Shown here in pieces: positions 36,795-37,053 of a stretch of 37,053 bases of DNA. Position 1 is the stretch's first letter. Each line of letters opens with the position of its first letter. The notes under the pieces are model-generated. The model worked only from the letters and a program-made list of their open reading frames with translations, was not told the origin of the DNA and ran no database searches. Both the position numbers and the translations under genes were made by a program. This DNA comes from Aquidulcibacter sp. Its GTDB lineage: Bacteria > Pseudomonadota > Alphaproteobacteria > Caulobacterales > Aquidulcibacteraceae. Location of the stretch: positions 1-37,053 of the forward strand of contig JAPZTJ010000055.1 in the NCBI GenBank assembly GCA_027532555.1. Direction: 5' to 3'.

Positions 36795-37053
36795 CTACCA
36801 CCGCACACCCAGCCCACGCCGCACGACATGAGGCGCATGGGCTATAATGGCCAGATAGGCGCGTGTTGCTCGGCTGGGGACTGTGCCCCGCTCCCATGAT
36901 CGAACGCTATCAACAGACAGGCCATAGATTGAGGCGAAGTCCTCACGCGATAGGCCCTCACGCTCCCGCAGCGCTTTAACGTCGATCACATCGGGGACCT
37001 GTGCCGAACCTAACGCCTCAAGAATTGGCGTGCGGTTTTCAGCCTTCCAAGGC
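36795..37053 (-). CDS. HTH (XRE/YiaG-type) regulator, partial, runs off the window
   Basis: The minus-strand frame is open to the window edge (37053), so the N terminus is cut. The last 64 residues contain the helix-turn-helix REREGLSREDFASIYGLSVDSVRSWERG, typical of XRE regulators and of the C-terminal domain of MqsA/HigA-type antitoxins. The preceding residues PILEALGSAQVPDVIDVKAL match the usual linker of that antitoxin-like group. A partner toxin gene (HigB/RelE-like) would then be expected just beyond the edge. A GTG at 36989 is only an internal start option. It could also be a plain phage regulator. Confidence 0.6.
   Translation of the reverse strand, partial: PWKAENRTPILEALGSAQVPDVIDVKALREREGLSREDFASIYGLSVDSVRSWERGTVPSRATRAYLAIIAHAPHVVRRGLGVRW

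Larger units (their letters stand above)
35432..37053. mobile_element. Left end of an integrated island or prophage (continues past window)
   Basis: It starts at the tRNA-Leu(UAA) fragment and contains small, mostly hypothetical genes of phage type with short intergenic gaps, unlike the housekeeping DNA to the left. A terminase small-subunit-like gene is present. No integrase is visible; it is expected near the other end, beside the reconstituted tRNA. Confidence 0.5.

Overview
The window looks like chromosomal DNA of an alphaproteobacterium from or near the Caulobacterales/Hyphomonadaceae. Three things suggest this: the run ubiB-ubiE / mutM - enoyl-CoA hydratase - rpsT - dnaA, the order I recall around dnaA in Caulobacter; a complete holdfast-anchor locus hfaA-hfaB-hfaD, typical of stalked or holdfast-forming alphaproteobacteria; and GANTC (CcrM-type) sites in the dnaA leader. 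The species cannot be named from the sequence alone.

Layout. 1-280 is non-coding and strongly folded. 280-3854 (minus strand) carries a class III aminotransferase, ubiB and ubiE. 3909-5987 (plus) carries mutM, an enoyl-CoA hydratase and rpsT. 5988-6619 is a leader with an AT-rich block and a perfect DnaA box. 6620-13023 is the replication cluster dnaA-dnaN-recF-gyrB. 13024-13440 holds three palindromic elements, one of them a near-perfect cloverleaf. 13441-20860 holds a secreted amidohydrolase, a MAPEG protein, a DEAD-box helicase with an Arg/Asp-rich tail, an SDR and a Tat-exported M13 peptidase. 21295-23408 is a two-gene unit for mesaconyl-CoA chemistry (3-methylfumaryl-CoA hydratase and 2-methylfumaryl-CoA isomerase), as in the second cycle of the 3-hydroxypropionate bi-cycle. 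23463-26501 has typA and a divergent NDUFA9-like gene. 26630-29382 is hfaABD. 29460-35296 has a TPR/AspH-type hydroxylase, an S9 peptidase and an S8 autotransporter protease.

From about 35432 to the right edge the DNA changes character. A 3' half of tRNA-Leu(UAA), lacking its 5' half, sits at 35379-35431 on the minus strand. It is followed by phage-like genes: a terminase small-subunit-like protein, an orphan ORF, and an HTH protein cut by the window edge. This is best read as the left attachment site of an island or prophage whose bulk lies beyond the window.

The most unusual points are: a DnaA with valine at the box VII arginine-finger position; the cloverleaf at 13149-13239; the mct/meh pair in a holdfast-type alphaproteobacterium; helically phased TGTAA repeats upstream of hfaA; the roughly 48-residue repeats of HfaD; the tRNA-Leu att site; and departures from family norms in UbiB (no C-terminal membrane helices) and MutM (a zinc-finger cysteine missing).
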